A stretch of 6,037 bases of DNA from an uncultured Verrucomicrobiales bacterium (GTDB taxonomy: Bacteria; Verrucomicrobiota; Verrucomicrobiae; Limisphaerales; CANJSG01): the NCBI GenBank assembly GCA_946480965.1, contig CAMLMI010000302.1:1-6037 (forward strand). The letters are read 5' to 3'. Of this stretch, positions 4,663 to 6,037 are shown one piece after another. Position numbers and translations under genes: made by a program. The notes under the pieces were generated by a model that saw only the letters and a program-made list of their open reading frames with translations, was not told the origin of the DNA and did no database searches. The first letter of the stretch is position 1. The number at the start of each line of letters is the position of its first letter.

Positions 4663-6037
4663 TCAGCTTTGCCGAACCCTCCGCCGCCGGAAGCGCCTCC
4701 GACCTCGTCCAACAGGTCGCGGAGATCTTTTCCCCCAGCGGCCTGTTGTCGCGCGCGAGCAACTTCGAATACCGCCCCCAGCAACAGCAGATGGCCGTGG
4801 CCGTCGCGGAGGCGCTGGAGAAGCGCGACCATCTCGTCGTGGAAGCCGGCACCGGCGTCGGCAAAAGCCTCGGCTACCTGATCCCGGCCATCCTCTTCGC
4901 CGTGGCCAAGGGCAAGAAGGCGATCATCTCCACCCACACGATCAATCTCCAGGAGCAGCTCACGCAGAAGGATCTGCCGATGCTCTCGGCGGTGCTGCCG
5001 GTGAAGTTCAGCTACACCATGCTCAAGGGCCGGCAGAACTACCTCTGCACCCGCCGGCTCCACAAGGCCATGCTCCAGGCCGACAGCCTCTTCACCTCGC
5101 CCGAAGCGGCGGAGCTGAAGCGCATCTGGGATTGGTCCAAGCAGACGCAGGACGGCAGCCTGTCGGACTTCACCGTCGAACCCGATCCCAAGGTCTGGCA
5201 GCACGTCTGTTCCGAGCGCGGGCTATGCTCGCCCAAGGTCTGCGGGATGCAGTCGGACTTCGCCAAGGACCACGGCGTTTGTTTCTTCCAGAAAGTCCGC
5301 CAGCGCATCCTCAACGCCGACGTGCTGGTGGTGAACCACACGCTCTTCTTCACGCTGCTCGGCGCGACCGACGACGCGGGCGAAGGCGGCGTGCTCTTCA
5401 AGAACGACTTCGTGATCTTCGACGAGGCCCACACCGTCGAACAGGTCGCGTCGCGCCACATCGGGCTGAGCGTCTCCAGCGGCCAGGTGCGGTTCGCTTT
5501 GAACCGCCTGTGGAATCCCAAGACGGAGAAGGGCCTGCTCGCCACCCTGCGCCAAGGCGACAGCGTCCGCCTCGCCGCCGGGCTGCTCCAGGCGGCCGAC
5601 GACTTCTTCTACGCCGTCGAACAACGCTGCGATCAACTCGCGGAAAAGCAGGCCGCCGAAACCGCCGCCAAGAAGGAAGCCCGCCAGTGGACAGAGCTGC
5701 GCGTGCGCCAGCCGGACCTGGTGGAGGACAACGTCACCTTGCCCATCTCCCGGCTGCGCGAAGCGGTGGCGGCCTTGATCAAGGAATCGGAGGACAGCGA
5801 GATCGGCCAGGAGCTGATGGAATGCAACCGTCGCCTGACCGAACTGCGCGAAGCCATCGCCGCCTTCCTGACCCAGGGCGAAGACCACCATGTCTATTGG
5901 GTGGACCGCGGCGGCCGCACCCAGCGCAACATCACGCTCAACGCCGCGCCGGTGAACGTGGCGGAGTTCCTCCGCCGCCGGCTCTTCGCCTCCGACACCT
6001 CGATCATCCTCACGAGCGCTACGCTGGGCACGAAGGA
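4659..6037 (+). CDS. dinG: DinG/XPD-type iron-sulfur superfamily 2 DNA helicase (3' end cut off)
   Basis: This is an ATP-dependent 5'-3' DNA helicase of the DinG/YoaA branch, linked in other bacteria to replication-repair and removal of R-loops and unusual structures. The 459 visible residues show a Q-motif-like YRPQQQQMA (38-46), Walker A EAGTGVGKS (62-70, Lys69), motif Ia STHTINLQEQL (91-101), GRQNYLC (124-130), VVNHTLFF (224-231), the DEAH box (255-258) and TSATL (452-456) opening the second motor domain. Cysteines at 130, 184, 190, 195 and 208 supply the 4Fe-4S domain, one more than needed. Residues about 320-400 are charged and helical-looking, fitting the Arch insertion. The family is roughly 640-720 residues, so about a third is missing at the right edge. 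GTG at 4659 is the first start after an in-frame TAA (4638-4640). GTGA overlaps the stop of the membrane-protein gene, implying translational coupling. Confidence 0.9.
   Translation, partial: MISFAEPSAAGSASDLVQQVAEIFSPSGLLSRASNFEYRPQQQQMAVAVAEALEKRDHLVVEAGTGVGKSLGYLIPAILFAVAKGKKAIISTHTINLQEQLTQKDLPMLSAVLPVKFSYTMLKGRQNYLCTRRLHKAMLQADSLFTSPEAAELKRIWDWSKQTQDGSLSDFTVEPDPKVWQHVCSERGLCSPKVCGMQSDFAKDHGVCFFQKVRQRILNADVLVVNHTLFFTLLGATDDAGEGGVLFKNDFVIFDEAHTVEQVASRHIGLSVSSGQVRFALNRLWNPKTEKGLLATLRQGDSVRLAAGLLQAADDFFYAVEQRCDQLAEKQAAETAAKKEARQWTELRVRQPDLVEDNVTLPISRLREAVAALIKESEDSEIGQELMECNRRLTELREAIAAFLTQGEDHHVYWVDRGGRTQRNITLNAAPVNVAEFLRRRLFASDTSIILTSATLGTK

Overview
The window is GC-rich bacterial chromosomal DNA with strongly G/C-biased third codon positions. 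That bias also keeps long antisense frames open, and these are artefacts. The gene content is ordinary housekeeping and accessory metabolism with no mobile element, phage, CRISPR or RNA gene that I can support. The protein sequences look most like Verrucomicrobiota to me, perhaps the Opitutae side. This rests mainly on the GGNDS/PKTIDND type of diphosphate-dependent phosphofructokinase, the cysteine arrangement of the DinG-type helicase and the generally weak Shine-Dalgarno sequences. It is an impression from memory, not a search result.

Layout. A DegT/DnrJ/EryC1/StrS sugar aminotransferase is read leftwards and runs off the left edge (1-916). A 226-bp divergent intergenic region (917-1142) follows, with a perfect 8-bp inverted repeat and a TTGACA box. 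Then comes a complete phosphofructokinase gene of the diphosphate type (1143-2417), closed by a strong intrinsic terminator (2479-2509). A 361-bp gap (2418-2778) contains the most curious part of the window: a 33-codon open frame for a single-helix membrane peptide (2545-2646), overlapped at its 3' end by a stable hairpin (2612-2638) and followed by a second textbook terminator (2679-2716). A likely transcription unit of three rightward genes follows: a lipoprotein with an SdiA-regulated/phytase-esterase-like beta-propeller (2779-3774), an EI24/CysZ-like membrane protein (3877-4662), and a DinG/XPD-type iron-sulfur helicase (4659-6037) that runs off the right edge and overlaps the preceding gene by 4 bp.

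How the genes fit together. The aminotransferase belongs to nucleotide-sugar or surface-polysaccharide synthesis. The phosphofructokinase sits in central glycolysis as its own unit, insulated by a terminator. The membrane-protein and helicase genes are translationally coupled, but their known family roles (anion transport or membrane function, and DNA repair) give no obvious shared pathway. No large undescribed system is visible. The small element between the two terminators is the best candidate for something unannotated, either a microprotein or a short structured RNA.
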